From CAJBLF01 sp964463255 (GTDB lineage Bacteria; Patescibacteriota; Gracilibacteria; Absconditabacterales; Absconditicoccaceae): a stretch of 20,596 nucleotides of DNA. The translations under genes and the position numbers were made by a program. Where the stretch lies: positions 1-20,596 of the forward strand of contig CAYXBC010000036.1 of assembly GCA_964463255.1 (NCBI GenBank), read 5' to 3'. Shown here one piece after another: positions 1 through 8,863 of this stretch (its first letter is position 1; every line of letters starts with the position of its first letter). The notes under the pieces are model-generated. The model was not told the DNA's origin and searched no databases. It worked only from the letters and a program-made list of their open reading frames with translations.

Positions 1-62
1 GATTCTTAGTTGGATCATAGTGTTACAGATATACATAGTAAATACTTAAAGATAAATACAGG

Positions 63-87
63 TAGGGACTACCGTCCCTATTGTTTT
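63..87 (+). terminator. rho-independent terminator of an upstream gene
   Basis: A perfect 7-bp stem, TAGGGAC pairing with GTCCCTA around a TACC loop, is followed by TTGTTTT. It probably ends a gene lying before the window. Bases 1-62 are too short to identify a coding tail, although one frame closes with TAG at 7-9. Confidence 0.65.
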
Positions 88-143
88 ATCATATTTTATG
101 CTTTTGTAAAGTGTAACCCTAATTGCAGCAATTATAACAAATT

Positions 144-171
144 TTGACAAATATGGAAAATAAGATATAAT
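144..171 (+). promoter_or_regulatory. sigma70-type promoter
   Basis: A consensus -35 TTGACA (144-149) and a consensus -10 TATAAT (166-171) are separated by 16 bp. Transcription would begin near 178, giving about a 30-base leader before the ATG at 207. Confidence 0.8.
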
Positions 172-206
172 TAAATGTATTTAGTTTTATCTTTTTATAT
201 ATTCTC

Positions 207-1004
207 ATGACAGTTGAATGAATTAAAAGCAATAATCAAAAGGAAAACTGAGAAAAAACTATTGATCCGATAAAGGATTCCTTGAATGTGTTGCAATCAA
301 ATATAAAAGGCAAGACAATTGAAAATATGACAATTGAAGATGTGACAATTGAAGATATTAATAAATTGACTTTATCTGATACTCAATGGGTGAGTCCTCA
401 GGGGGTAATGAAAGCTCTTGCTAGTCTCAACAAAATAAACTCATTGCTATGAGAAAAAGTCTCTCTTTTGATAAAAAAATGAGATATACTCTGAATACAA
501 TTAGCTCTTGGAATGGAAGTAGGTGCGAAAGATAGCAATAAAAATGCCGATGGTGTTTTTTGAAGATCCACATTAAACAATATATGAGCATGAAAAGTTA
601 CAAAGACAAATCTAACTCCCACTTCAAAAATAGAACGAGATGGTGAAATGATAGAATTAGCACCCAATATAATTCTTATAAGTAATATGAATGATGTACG
701 AAAATGGTGATGGTCTTGAGATGCTATGTTTCTATATTCCCCCATGCCTAAATTTACACAAAAATTTTATGGAAATTGACGTGTTATCCAACAAATAGAC
801 GCCACGGAGCCACAAAGTATATTACAGAGAGCAAGCGAGGGAGCACACTATAATGTCCATACAATTAAATGAAATTGGAGATATAATGAAAATGGGCAAA
901 TGGTTGTCACGTATGATGGAGAAGTAACGCAGGAGAAATTTACAAAAGAAGATCCAGGAGCAACAACACAATTCAATCAAGCTATAGAAAAAATGAGTAA
1001 ATAA
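207..1004 (+). CDS. peptidoglycan-binding-like protein
   Basis: This is a 265-residue protein, continuous only when about a dozen UGA codons are read as Gly. A segment around residues 90-125 (LALGMEVGAKDSNKNADGVF, then Gly-Arg-Ser-Thr-Leu) resembles the PG_binding_1 repeat, whose hallmarks are a leading hydrophobic helix, a Leu-Gly, an Asp-Gly-x-Phe-Gly turn and a following Thr. That suggests a cell-wall contact role. No signal peptide or membrane segment is evident at the N terminus, and the C-terminal half (about 150-265) is not recognised. ATG 207 was chosen because it is the first ATG after the strong promoter; ATG 327 is an in-frame alternative. Two terminators follow, so it looks monocistronic. 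The match is to the motif only, so the family call is tentative. Confidence 0.75.
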
Positions 1005-1077
1005 TAAAATATTATGTTCTTTTTTCTGTGTGGCGTTTCTGTGATTTTTATATTCATTCTTCTATACATAAAAACAT

Positions 1078-1101
1078 AGCCTCCAATAAGGGGGCTTTTT
1101 G
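1078..1101 (+). terminator. rho-independent terminator
   Basis: AGCCTCC and GGGGGCT (one G-U pair) form a 7-bp stem around AATAA, followed by a T run. It lies 73 bp after the peptidoglycan-binding-like gene. Confidence 0.7.
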
Positions 1102-1183
1102 TTTGAAACAAACTAACATATGACTCAATAGTGAGCACGACCTATTTGGAGTTTAGACTGATTTAAGTACATACACATTAAAG

Positions 1184-1208
1184 TTCTCCTCAAAGGAGAA
1201 TTTTTTTT
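1184..1208 (+). terminator. second terminator or attenuator
   Basis: TTCTCC and GGAGAA form a 6-bp stem around TCAAA, followed directly by eight Ts. It is the second terminator in this gap and lies 70 bp before the acyltransferase start. It could back up the first one or attenuate the next gene. No clear promoter is seen between the two. Confidence 0.7.
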
Positions 1209-1277
1209 ATTCTTGTTTTCCTGAAAGGCTTGATTACGCTATCTAACAAGCAAAAGTTTTTTTATCTAGATACAAAA

Positions 1278-2009
1278 ATGCCAACATATCGGAAAAAAGT
1301 AATGCAAAGAGTATTCTCGTATACTACTCCGCAACAAAGAATCACCGAACTAGACTTTTTCAGAGGCATAGCACTCCTCTTGATGATCTATTTCCATACT
1401 ATCTGGTCTATGAACGAGCTCTTCGGATATCATATAGCATATATGTCCTGAGTAAATTTCTTTATAGGAAGAATCTCAGCTATCGGATTTATACTCATCT
1501 CCGGTATCGTATTCTCGTTAGGAAAGTTCAATCTCAAGAGATTTCTACTCTTAACAGGTATGTCAATCATTATAACGGTTACAACCTATCGGTATAACAA
1601 CGACTATGTCATACGATTCGGCATCCTGCATTTTTTTGCACTGAGTAGCTTGATTGCATTGTTCTTTAGTAAGATGAACAAATATGTGATAATGGGCATC
1701 GGAATAGGAATTATAGTGGCATGATCATGGATAAGCAATATATCGATACAATCAGAATATTTATTTTTTGTGGGAGTAGTAAGTAAGACTTTCCAATCAG
1801 CAGATTATTATCCATTGATTCCATGGTTTGGAGTCTACCTCATAGGGATGGGAATGGCGAAGATACTCTATGAAAAGAGAAGAAATATATTCTGAAAAAT
1901 ATTCGATTTTGGACCGATAAACTTCATCTGAAGACATACCCTGGCTATATATATTCTTCATCAACCGATAATTATCGGAATACTGTATCTCATAAACAAG
2001 ATTAGATAA
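1278..2009 (+). CDS. DUF1624 / HGSNAT-type membrane acyltransferase
   Basis: This is a polytopic membrane protein of about 243 residues. The N-terminal ITELDFFRGIALLLMIYFHT matches the signature of the heparan-alpha-glucosaminide N-acetyltransferase catalytic family (DUF1624): an Arg-Gly pair in the first helix and a His at its end. A later FGILHFF motif and a C-terminal run containing LAIYILHQP with the conserved His also fit. The length is that of a complete single-domain member. UGA must be Gly at several sites (after AYMS, in the middle helices, before the terminal RHTLAIY). The likely role is acyl transfer onto a cell-envelope sugar or lipid; the substrate is unknown. ATG 1278 is used, with TTG 1230 and ATG 1302 as in-frame alternatives, since none has a convincing ribosome site. 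It lies 79 bp before murC and may be cotranscribed with it. Confidence 0.85.
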
Positions 2010-2088
2010 AACATAGGAAGATTTTTTTTCTTGTTTTTGGGGATGTCTTCCTTACAATTTCACTCACTATTTAGCTGGTAAAACAGAG

Positions 2089-3510
2089 ATGAAAATAGTT
2101 TTAGTAGGAGCGTGATGAACAGGAATGTCTGGAGTGGCAGGGATACTCCATGATTTGTGATATACCGACATCCATTGCATTGACGCAGTCCAAAGTGAAT
2201 TGACAGAAAAATTGAGATCACAAGGTCTCGACGTCATTATCGGACACGGAAAATATAAAGTACAGCTCTGAGACGCAGTCATCTACTCTGAGGCAGTCGC
2301 CGAATGTGAGGAAGTACAAGAAGCGAGAAAGATTATGAAAGCGAATAAAAAAGCTATGGTAATCCTAAATTATTTTCAGTTCCTTGGAGAAGTATCCAAA
2401 TATTTCAAAAGCATAGGATTTGCAGGTACCAACGGCAAAAGTTCATCGACTGCGCTAGCAATCCATACAGTAAAGGATGTAATGCCAGATTTCTGATTAG
2501 GAATTCTCTGAGCGATGGTCCCAGGATTCAATAACCAGAGTTATGCAATCAACAAAGAAGCAAAAAATGATATCAGAACGATATTTGACTATATATTTAC
2601 GGGCAAAAACTTTTCGTCCCTTGTGTCTGGATCTTCGTCCCTAATAAAAAAACGGAGTTTTTTGGTCGAGGCATGCGAATACAAAAGACATTTCCTTCAT
2701 CTCGATCTTGATTATGCAATCATCACGAGCCTGGAACTTGACCATACGGATTATTACCAAGACATGGAAGATTATCTCTCAGCATATGAAACACTTATCT
2801 CAAAAGTTAGATATAAAGTCTTTATACCACAATGACTTAGTACCGAAGTTTCATCATTCAATCAGTTTCTCGAATCATCGGCTAGCATCCAAAGAGTTCG
2901 TATCGAAACTATCGAATTTACTCACCTAATCGGAGACCATAATACTATCAACGGATCATTGGTATTGGCACTCATGAAAGAAATCCTAGCAAACCAATCC
3001 GCGACAAAAATTTTAACACACATCAAGAGTTTCTGATGAATCTGGAGAAGATTGGAATTTTTGCAGACGAATGAGTATGGAGCGAAGATATTCACAGATT
3101 ATGGACACATGGCTTCCTCTATCGATCTTGGATATCAAGCCCTCAAAAAAAAATTCCCGGACAAAAAATTATTTGTAATTTTTCAGCCACATCAGATCAA
3201 TAGGATTATTACGGGACGAAAAGATTTTCAGCATGCATTGAAAAAATATGACAAAGTAATCATCTACGATATCTATGCAGCGAGAGAAAATATCCATGAC
3301 TTCATCGACCATCATGCATTCATCAAAGAGGAACATATCACGACACTTGAAGACTTGGGTAATCATTTCGCCAAAGAGTGTTGAGGGATATATACGAAAG
3401 ATTTTACGATGATAACGAAGGAGATAGAAAATACGGACAGTGATAGCATAGTTGTCATCTACAGTGCAGGCGATATAGACTTCAAAATCAGGAAACACAT
3501 AGGGAAATAA
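2089..3510 (+). CDS. murC: UDP-N-acetylmuramate--L-alanine ligase-like Mur ligase
   Basis: This 473-residue Mur ligase has the usual MurC length and adds the first amino acid to UDP-MurNAc in the cytoplasm. Domain 1 opens with a Gly-rich loop, MKIVLVGAGGTGMSG, in which two consecutive Gly are UGA. The ATP loop GTNGKSSST is at residues 113-121; most MurC proteins have GTHGKTTT, so Asn for His and Ser for Thr are deviations. The central acidic motif is EACEYKRHFL at about 194-203, followed by ITSLELDHTDYY. The C-terminal domain has FQPHQINR from residue 365, matching the MurC Phe-Gln-Pro-His-x-x-x-Arg motif. About ten UGA codons are read through. The overall order and the QPH motif favour MurC over other Mur ligases; Mpl-like ligases are the main alternative. 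No murB, murD or other dcw gene is adjacent. Confidence 0.85.
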
Positions 3511-3536
3511 AAAAATCTACGCTAAAAATAAAAAAA

Positions 3537-3565
3537 TTGATTTTTTTTCATAAAATAGATATAAT
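3537..3565 (+). promoter_or_regulatory. sigma70-type promoter for the NlpC/P60-like gene
   Basis: TTGATT (3537-3542) and a perfect TATAAT (3560-3565) are separated by 17 bp. The start would fall near 3572, leaving a leader of about 20 bases with no ribosome-binding motif before ATG 3593. Confidence 0.75.
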
Positions 3566-3592
3566 TATCGCATTTATTAAACATCTCCCACA

Positions 3593-4672
3593 ATGGCACC
3601 AAATCCGAGCGAGCAGCCGAAGATACCAGAGAAACCAAAAGAAGTAGTGGAAGATATTCTCGTTTCCGAAGTTCATAAAAAATTGGGAGCGCTAGAAGAT
3701 GATGTCAAAGCAAAAGGAATTTCCAATATAGTGGAGGATATAAAAAAAGATCCTGATGTCGAAATAAAATCTGATAAATTATCTGATTTCATCGAAAAGA
3801 AAGAATGGGGAAATGCAATCAAAGAATTTATGAATATAGTACGACGTCTTTTTTCCGTAAAACATGAGACAGGATTCAGTGAATATACATCATTGGAAGC
3901 CAAAATCAAAAGCATCGATTTAAATAACGCATCAAAAGAGCAACTAGAGACATACATCAAATCGATAGAGAAAAATATAGAAGAGATACCAGACATCAAA
4001 AAAGATCTAAAACTGACCTATATTATTAGTAAGATCAAAAATCAACTAGTAAAGGTCAATAACCCATGAAAAGAAATGAACGACTATCAGCTATTCGCTC
4101 AAAACATCCATCCATGAGATATACTATTATTCAACAAAAAACTCCAAGAAAAAGATATCTGAGCAGATCTCTTGAAAGCGTATGATACAGATTTCGAGAC
4201 AGATTTCATACATTCAGCGATTGTCTCAGAAGTAAAAGATAATGGAGAAATCAGCATCCTTCATTCTACGACAGATGATTACAAAAAAGTATGAACATCA
4301 TGATGAGTAAGAGAAGAACCTTTGAAAAATTATTTCCAACGTTGATGAGTCCAATCATGCGATTTTCTAGTACTTAAACCTGGAGATGTCAGCAAACAGA
4401 AAATGCTAGCGTATGCGAAAGCGAATATTTGAAAAGGATATGACAATAATGCAGCTATATGAGGAGGTATCTATAGACAAGACATGGAAGGGACATGAGT
4501 TACATTGAAAAAATGAACAACAGATGATTATTTCAATTGCGTTGAAATAATAGCTAAATGACTGGATATACAATGAATACAGGACATCACGCATCCTAAC
4601 GAGTTTCTAAAATTTATGTCACAATTACAACCATCATATATGACCACTATAGACCCCAAAAATGTAGTATAG
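3593..4672 (+). CDS. permuted NlpC/P60-like (YiiX/DUF830-type) protein
   Basis: This 359-residue protein has two parts. Residues 1-158 are charged, Lys/Glu-rich and helical, with coiled-coil character from about 100 to 155. From about residue 165 a papain-like fold of the circularly permuted NlpC/P60 class is suggested: HPGDILLFNKK, then FIHSAIVSEV with candidate catalytic His207, and YFNCVEIIAKGL with candidate nucleophile Cys316 and Glu318. His before Cys is the order expected of permuted members such as YiiX. Such proteins are usually hydrolases or acyltransferases acting on amide or ester bonds in the cell wall or lipids; the substrate here is not known. There is no signal peptide. The only TAG stop of the window ends it, 5 bp from the convergent PEBP gene. 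In the standard code it would be cut at residue 158. Confidence 0.75.
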
Positions 4673-4677
4673 GAGTC

Positions 4678-5349
4678 TTATCTCTTATACAATCCCACAA
4701 TCTGGGCTTGTCAGAGTATTTTTCCTCACATCATTTCTAGCAATCTCTCTTTGGAAAATCACGAAGAAAGATCTAACATTTCAGATAATGCATAAAGTTT
4801 AAAGGTATATCTATGCGTTCCGCTTGGGGGACAAGGAGCTCATCGCGCCTGCTCTCACCAGCTATTTTCTCAGAGGATTCATTGATCGAAGGTATCTTGT
4901 GAAATAATCAAAGCATCTTCAACAGGCAAAGGAATATTAGCAAGAAGCAAGTGATTTCGAACACCAGCGGGAGCATCAGGATCATCGACAATAAGCGCTA
5001 AACTTTTTGTCTCCTTAGGCAATTCCCCGACGTGCAAGCTAGGGAAATATCATTCACCATCACAGGTATACATTGATGGCATTAATCCGTTATCCATAAA
5101 ATCGGTAGAAATATCCATAGAAATAGGTTGAATAGGTAAAAATGATTGTGTTAGTTTCCCAGATAAACACGTTACATCCTGATTTTTTTTTCAGAAAGAA
5201 AAAAATCCAGAACCATCAGAGCTAGGATTTCCATGTTTGACCAAAGTAGTGCCTTCACAGATTCGTGTATCTTCAGGAGAAAGAAACCTTACACCTCCAA
5301 GAACAAGGATGCAGAGAATAATCAAGATGAGTCGTACACGTTTTCTCAT
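4678..5349 (-). CDS. membrane-anchored PEBP (YbhB/YbcL-type) protein
   Basis: This is a 223-residue protein with a basic N terminus and one hydrophobic segment (about 6-22), so it is probably anchored outside the membrane. The PEBP domain covers about 80-223. It shows YTCDG, VDDPDAP at about 121-127, and APCPPSGTHRY at about 171-181, all hallmarks of the phosphatidylethanolamine-binding / Raf-kinase-inhibitor-like family, which binds anionic ligands in a pocket built by these motifs. Two CGA codons are informative. Residue 131, just after the DPDAP loop, is where Trp or Phe is usual (Gly-x-Trp-x-His). Residue 169, before Gly-x-Pro-Cys-Pro-Pro, is where Tyr or Trp is usual. Both read better as Trp. 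Eight or more UGA codons are read as Gly. The biological role of bacterial PEBPs is largely unknown. Confidence 0.85.
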
Positions 5350-5394
5350 ATCATGATGTATATATAATTATCAAATATTTGCAACTTTTTTTAT

Positions 5395-5406
5395 AGGTAA
5401 TTACCT
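5395..5406. promoter_or_regulatory. 12-bp palindrome upstream of the PEBP gene
   Basis: AGGTAATTACCT is a perfect palindrome 46 bp upstream of the PEBP start codon. It could be an operator or a small hairpin in the PEBP leader. No cognate regulator is identified. Confidence 0.35.
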
Positions 5407-5505
5407 GAATAAATTCGAAATAGAATAAGGAATTATTGTAGTAGTTACAATAGAGTCATTTGACTATACTAATCAAATTAGTAGTATCTCTGAGAGAGAT
5501 AAAAA

Positions 5506-5533
5506 GAAAAAAACTGGCACAAAAATGTGCCAG
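5506..5533 (-). terminator. rho-independent terminator, minus strand
   Basis: A perfect 7-bp stem (CTGGCAC / GTGCCAG, 6-base loop) is followed on the minus strand by a T7 run. On the plus strand no T run follows, so it works leftward. Confidence 0.7.
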
Positions 5534-5676
5534 CAAAATACTTGCATATGCTCACTTACAACCTTGCCAGACAAGGGAAAGATTACATAAGGGCATAAAC
5601 ATCCATAGCGGTCGACCGGTATGGCGATGGTTCCCTGTCCACTGTTAACGGAAACGTCGTAGTGGTCCGATACCAC
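5506..5676 (-). ncRNA. candidate structured small RNA or leader ending in a terminator
   Basis: In the longest gene-poor gap (5350-5724), a roughly 170-nt block is more GC-rich than its surroundings and holds several inverted repeats. Read on the minus strand these are: GTGGT/ACCAC at the 5' end; a 22-nt near-perfect palindrome centred on GTCGAC (plus 5608-5629); CCTTG/CAAGG; and finally CTGGCAC/GTGCCAG (5514-5533), followed by seven Us, a good terminator. A promoter-like pair sits just upstream (5681-5708). No RNase P, tmRNA, 4.5S or clear 6S core motif is visible. A small ORF in this stretch has no family likeness and overlaps the palindromes. Either it is a free small RNA, or it is the attenuated leader of the PEBP gene, whose ATG lies about 157 bases beyond the terminator. 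Confidence 0.5.
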
Positions 5677-5680
5677 AAAA

Positions 5681-5708
5681 ATACTAAACTATTATCTTTT
5701 GAATTCAA
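5681..5708 (-). promoter_or_regulatory. promoter-like pair for the structured RNA
   Basis: On the minus strand TTGAAT (plus 5703-5708) and TAGTAT (plus 5681-5686) are 16 bp apart. The -10 ends four bases before the first hairpin of the candidate RNA. Confidence 0.45.
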
Positions 5709-5724
5709 CTCATTTACAAAACAC

Positions 5725-6969
5725 ATGCTGCTTATAGGCGATATCCATATCAACACGCGTTATCAAGACAAAATTCTGACAGAGCTCAGGAAAGTTTTTT
5801 CCGAATATCCTGACCAGCAGTCAATTATATTCTTTTGAGATTATGTCTACCATTTCGCTTACGACAGAAATGCATTACTTCAACTCTATAAACTATTCCT
5901 GGAACTCTTAGACCAAGGAAAACATATCTATGTGCTCTCAGGCAATCATGATTGGTTAGGAAATTCTTTCGTCTTTGAAGAAGCGCAAAAAGCGTTTGAT
6001 AGAGTATTGAAAATTTGAGATATAGACGGATGGAAAGGTGGTAAAATACAGTTTATCAGCAAACCGACAATAGAAGAAATAGATGGCGAAAAGATAGTAT
6101 TGTTGCCATTTTTTCTGCCAAGCGAGCAGCAAGCAAACACCTATAGTCCCAAGAATGAGAGACTAAAAGCGATTAACGATCTCTCTGTACTACTAGAAAC
6201 ATCAACGAATAAGCACGAAGCATTTTCATGATATATCAATAGATTCCTCGCCGAACAGATAGACAAGAATCCCAATATCACGGTATTTCACCACTATTAC
6301 ATCAATGGCACAGCATTTCCCGGACAAAAATCAAAATTCAACTACAAAGACATCGCGCTCAATGAACAATTTTTGGACATTCCAAGCATCAAGATGGTTT
6401 CCGGGCATCTACATCAGCCATTTACACATACGAATTATCTCTGTCTAGGAAGTGTATGGTCGACGAGTTCGTTAGAGACCAATCAAAATAAATATGTATT
6501 TCATTATGACACAACAAGCAAAAGCATTACTGCAATACCATTGATGATCAACCCACAAGTTACCATCAGAAGCAAAGAAGCAGTGAGCAAAACAATGCTA
6601 CTCACAGAGCTGCAAGCAATCAACGAAACAAACAAGAGCTATTTCGGTTCACCAGCACGAGATATACAGTTCAAAGAAGATCTACAACCAAATTTGACGA
6701 ATATTTCATTGACCCTCAATGTCGAACATATCGATTACGATAAGATAGATGAATTGATCGAACCGGATCTGCGTACAGCATGCAAAGATATCAGACTCAA
6801 AAAAGACATAGAGAATATCGACAATCTAGTAAATACGTTCAAAGTCTCTTCAGACGATCTCAATGGATTTTCCGATCGAAAAAATATCCTGCAAAATTAT
6901 ATGCAAAAAAAATTTGGGAATGACTATCCCAAATACGAAAAAGTTTTAAAAGAGTTGAAGCTATTATAA
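5725..6969 (+). CDS. calcineurin-like metallophosphoesterase (SbcD/Mre11-like)
   Basis: This 414-residue protein carries the five metal-site motifs of the calcineurin-like phosphoesterases in order: GDIH at residues 5-8; GDY at 38-40, with the Gly encoded by UGA; GNHDW at 73-77; FHHYY at 188-192; and GHLH at 227-230. These residues bind two metals that cleave phosphoester bonds. The core ends near residue 260; the remaining 150 residues are charged and helical and not recognised. An N-terminal phosphoesterase plus an extra C-terminal part recalls SbcD/Mre11 nucleases, but no SbcC partner is in the window, so the substrate is open. Read in the standard code it would appear to start only at 6373. 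No ribosome-binding motif precedes the ATG. A hairpin element at 6977 follows directly. Confidence 0.85.
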
Positions 6970-6976
6970 AGCATTA

Positions 6977-7044
6977 GTCATTGCGAACCGAATGAAATGA
7001 GGTGTGGCAATCCAATAAAAGATTGCTTCGTACCTCGCAATGAC
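6977..7044. repeat. 68-bp intergenic inverted-repeat element
   Basis: GTCATTGCGA at the left end is the inverse of TCGCAATGAC at the right end. Inside, GGCAATC is answered by GATTGC, so the whole element folds into a long, slightly imperfect hairpin. It resembles the 'CATTGCGAG ... GAAGCAATC' palindromic repeats scattered between genes in many bacteria. It begins 7 bp after the phosphoesterase stop and may also serve as a transcription end. Confidence 0.65.
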
Positions 7045-7137
7045 AATTAAAAAAATAAAAAATAGTAATTGATAATAAGAAAATATTTAATATTCGTCTA
7101 TTTTTTGTCTATTTTTTGTCGCGAAGAATTTGTCTAT

Positions 7138-7743
7138 TTAATACTCATCATCTTCTTCAGAAGATTTTTTGTCCATATATTCTTTCACTACCTCACTCAA
7201 AGCCTCAGCGATGATAGCCATTTTATCATCATTGAGCGTAGACATGGGAACTGAAGGTATCGGAGATCAGAATTGTAATTTTAATTTGAGTATCTTATCA
7301 GCCTGCTTTTGTGGAGCATTGATATTTTCAAAAGGATATTCTATGCCATGCTCGAGTTTGATAATAAGATCACCCTTGGCGAACAGTTTATCCCAGAAAC
7401 TATTCTGATTATGGGATACCGTCTCTATTTTATTTCGTTCAAAAAAATCTGTCTTATATTGGAAGAGTCATTCTCGCATAAACATAGTGATACCTCACTT
7501 GGAAAGGATAAGTCCATCAAGGTAAATATTGAGGAAATCGATGATATATTTGACAAAAAATCCAACACCGAGAATACCAAAACACCGAGGAATATAGTCC
7601 CAAACAATATATCTATCCAATACAACAAATGCGACATAGAGCACCAACAAGAAAATGAGCGTCTTCAAAGTCAATGTAACGAATACGCTGCCATTATGTC
7701 AGATTACATGAAAAATACTATCAGCATCCACGTATCTTTTCAT
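7138..7743 (-). CDS. membrane protein with bacterial PH-like (bPH2) domain
   Basis: This 201-residue protein has two likely membrane segments close together (about 22-45 and 55-75). A soluble region of about 80-140 follows, with the pattern ILSKGGITMFMREGLF, then KIETVS and FWDKLFAKGDLIIKLEHG. This resembles the bacterial PH-like domain (DUF304/bPH2), in which an 'x-Gly-x-x-x-x-x-x-Gly' strand pair leads to an 'Ile-Glu-x-Val' strand and a 'Gly-Asp-Leu' strand. The tail is acidic, ending EEDDEY. UGA encodes Gly at four sites. Function is unknown; such proteins are membrane-associated and may take part in protein interactions. CGA before NKIETVS would be Trp under the extended code. It lies 89 bp downstream of rpmE and may share its transcript. 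Confidence 0.65.
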
Positions 7744-7832
7744 GATTTGTTTTCTTAGCATAGCAACCAGCAAAAACTCAGGCCTCAAGCAGCAAACCTG
7801 CACGTCCGGCAAGCGGGCTTCAAGCTAAAAAT

Positions 7833-8063
7833 TTATTTGGTTTTTTTGATGGTATCCATTTTCTTCTGCTTCTCGAGGAATTTCTCCATTCTTCCCTTGA
7901 TGACTTTCTTGATCACTTTATCCTTATTGAACGCAGGATGACATTGATAACAAGTCTCCACTTTCATAGGACCTGGGATAGTAGCATTGACCGTGAATTT
8001 AGCACCACAGATGCAGTTTACTTCTACATCCTTGAAATAATTTCCGTGTATTCATGTTTTCAT
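7833..8063 (-). CDS. rpmE: 50S ribosomal protein L31
   Basis: This 76-residue L31 of the zinc-binding type starts MKTGIHGNYFKDVEVNCICG and has CxC near residues 17-19 and CYQCHP at about 38-43, the four-Cys zinc knot of the family. The Gly at residue 4 is a UGA codon at a place where L31 often has Gly or Asp before Ile-His-Pro; here His is followed by Gly rather than Pro. The C terminus is a Lys-rich tail of about 25 residues after the zinc knot. It binds the large ribosomal subunit at the central protuberance. It has its own promoter-like sequence (8090-8116) and no ribosome-binding motif. Confidence 0.93.
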
Positions 8064-8089
8064 GTGAATTACATTTAGAAGATTAAAAG

Positions 8090-8116
8090 ATTATAATGTT
8101 GTGGTATGATAATCAA
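8090..8116 (-). promoter_or_regulatory. promoter of rpmE
   Basis: On the minus strand a perfect TATAAT (plus 8090-8095) is preceded by TTGATT (plus 8111-8116) at a slightly short 15 bp. Transcription would start about 20 bases before the rpmE ATG. Confidence 0.6.
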
Positions 8117-8121
8117 AATAA

Positions 8122-8625
8122 TTAACGAGTATATATCTCATGTAATGGCGTATATTCGAATAATTCTTCCTGTTTGAATCGGTGTTTGATCTCCTCCTGA
8201 GCTTCTTCTATGGTACCAGATGCATGGATAAGATTGGGAACTCAAATATCTTTTCCATCGGCATATGCAAACGACATATGTGCATAATCACCTCTTATCG
8301 TACCTGGAGCAGCAGCCTTAGGTTCAGTGGCTCAAACTATCTTACGGACATATTCAACGATTTCTACACCTTCCAGGACAATAGCGACCATAGGACCTTT
8401 ATTCATCATTTCGAGAGTAACATCAAATGCTTTCTGTCCACGTCTAGAAATCATATTTCCAAGCGTTTCATAATGATGATAAAGGAAATCTTTATCAGGA
8501 CGAATCATTTTCATACCGACGATATGAAGTCATGCCCTTTCGAAACGTGAGATAATTTCTCATGTAACACTGCGGCCTACACTATCAGGTTTCAAGACTA
8601 CCAGAGTTCTTTGGACGTGAGTCAT
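8122..8625 (-). CDS. ndk: nucleoside-diphosphate kinase
   Basis: This 167-residue Ndk transfers the gamma-phosphate between nucleoside di- and triphosphates through a phosphohistidine. It opens THVQRTLVVLKPDSVGR (the conserved Leu-x-x-x-Lys-Pro-Asp strand), has APGTIRGDYA, and carries the active His in NLIHASGT (usual form NxxHASD). It is longer than the common 140-150 residues, with an insert around 55-75 (YHHYETLGNMISRRGQKAFD). UGA is Gly at four or more sites. Near the C terminus a CGA codon at plus 8179-8181 sits in EEIKHxFKQEE, where Ndk proteins usually have Trp or Phe before Phe, consistent with Trp. It lies 58 bp upstream of rpmE, in the same direction. Confidence 0.93.
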
Positions 8626-8771
8626 AATTTTGGGATACATACAAAAAAATAAAGACATTTTTTGGATAGTAAGGTTTTGTCACAGATTTTCAAGACCATT
8701 TATAGCATCCACCGTATACCTGAGGCAGAAAATAAGGCTTAAATAGATAATCGGAAGCGTGCAGTTTATAC

Positions 8772-8799
8772 TTGAAACAAAGCAAAGATTTCGTATATT
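8772..8799 (+). promoter_or_regulatory. promoter of the SLH protein gene
   Basis: TTGAAA (8772-8777) and TATATT (8794-8799) are 16 bp apart in the 238-bp divergent gap between ndk and the SLH gene. The leader would be about 57 bases. Nothing else clear is seen in this gap. Confidence 0.5.
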
Positions 8800-8863
8800 T
8801 GCGCATGAATAATATTCACTAAAGAAAGATAGTGCAAATTTTTATCGATTATCACCAATACTT

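Noticed and set aside
398..745. 115-residue minus-strand ORF
   Set aside because: It is a shadow of the plus-strand peptidoglycan-binding-like gene, which has a promoter, terminators and a continuous code-25 frame.
1278..3510. A complete peptidoglycan operon
   Set aside because: Only murC is recognisable; the adjacent acyltransferase and NlpC-like genes are not standard members, and the latter has its own promoter.
5473..5676. 67-residue minus-strand protein in the structured gap
   Set aside because: It starts with GTG inside a hairpin, overlaps the palindromes and terminator, and resembles no family. The RNA interpretation is preferred, although a small peptide cannot be excluded.
7309..7758. 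149-residue plus-strand ORF and the smaller plus-strand ORFs before it
   Set aside because: They are antisense to the PH-like membrane protein, whose minus-strand frame is longer and has a recognisable domain and helices.
8182..8550. 122-residue plus-strand ORF
   Set aside because: It is antisense to ndk, which is unambiguous.
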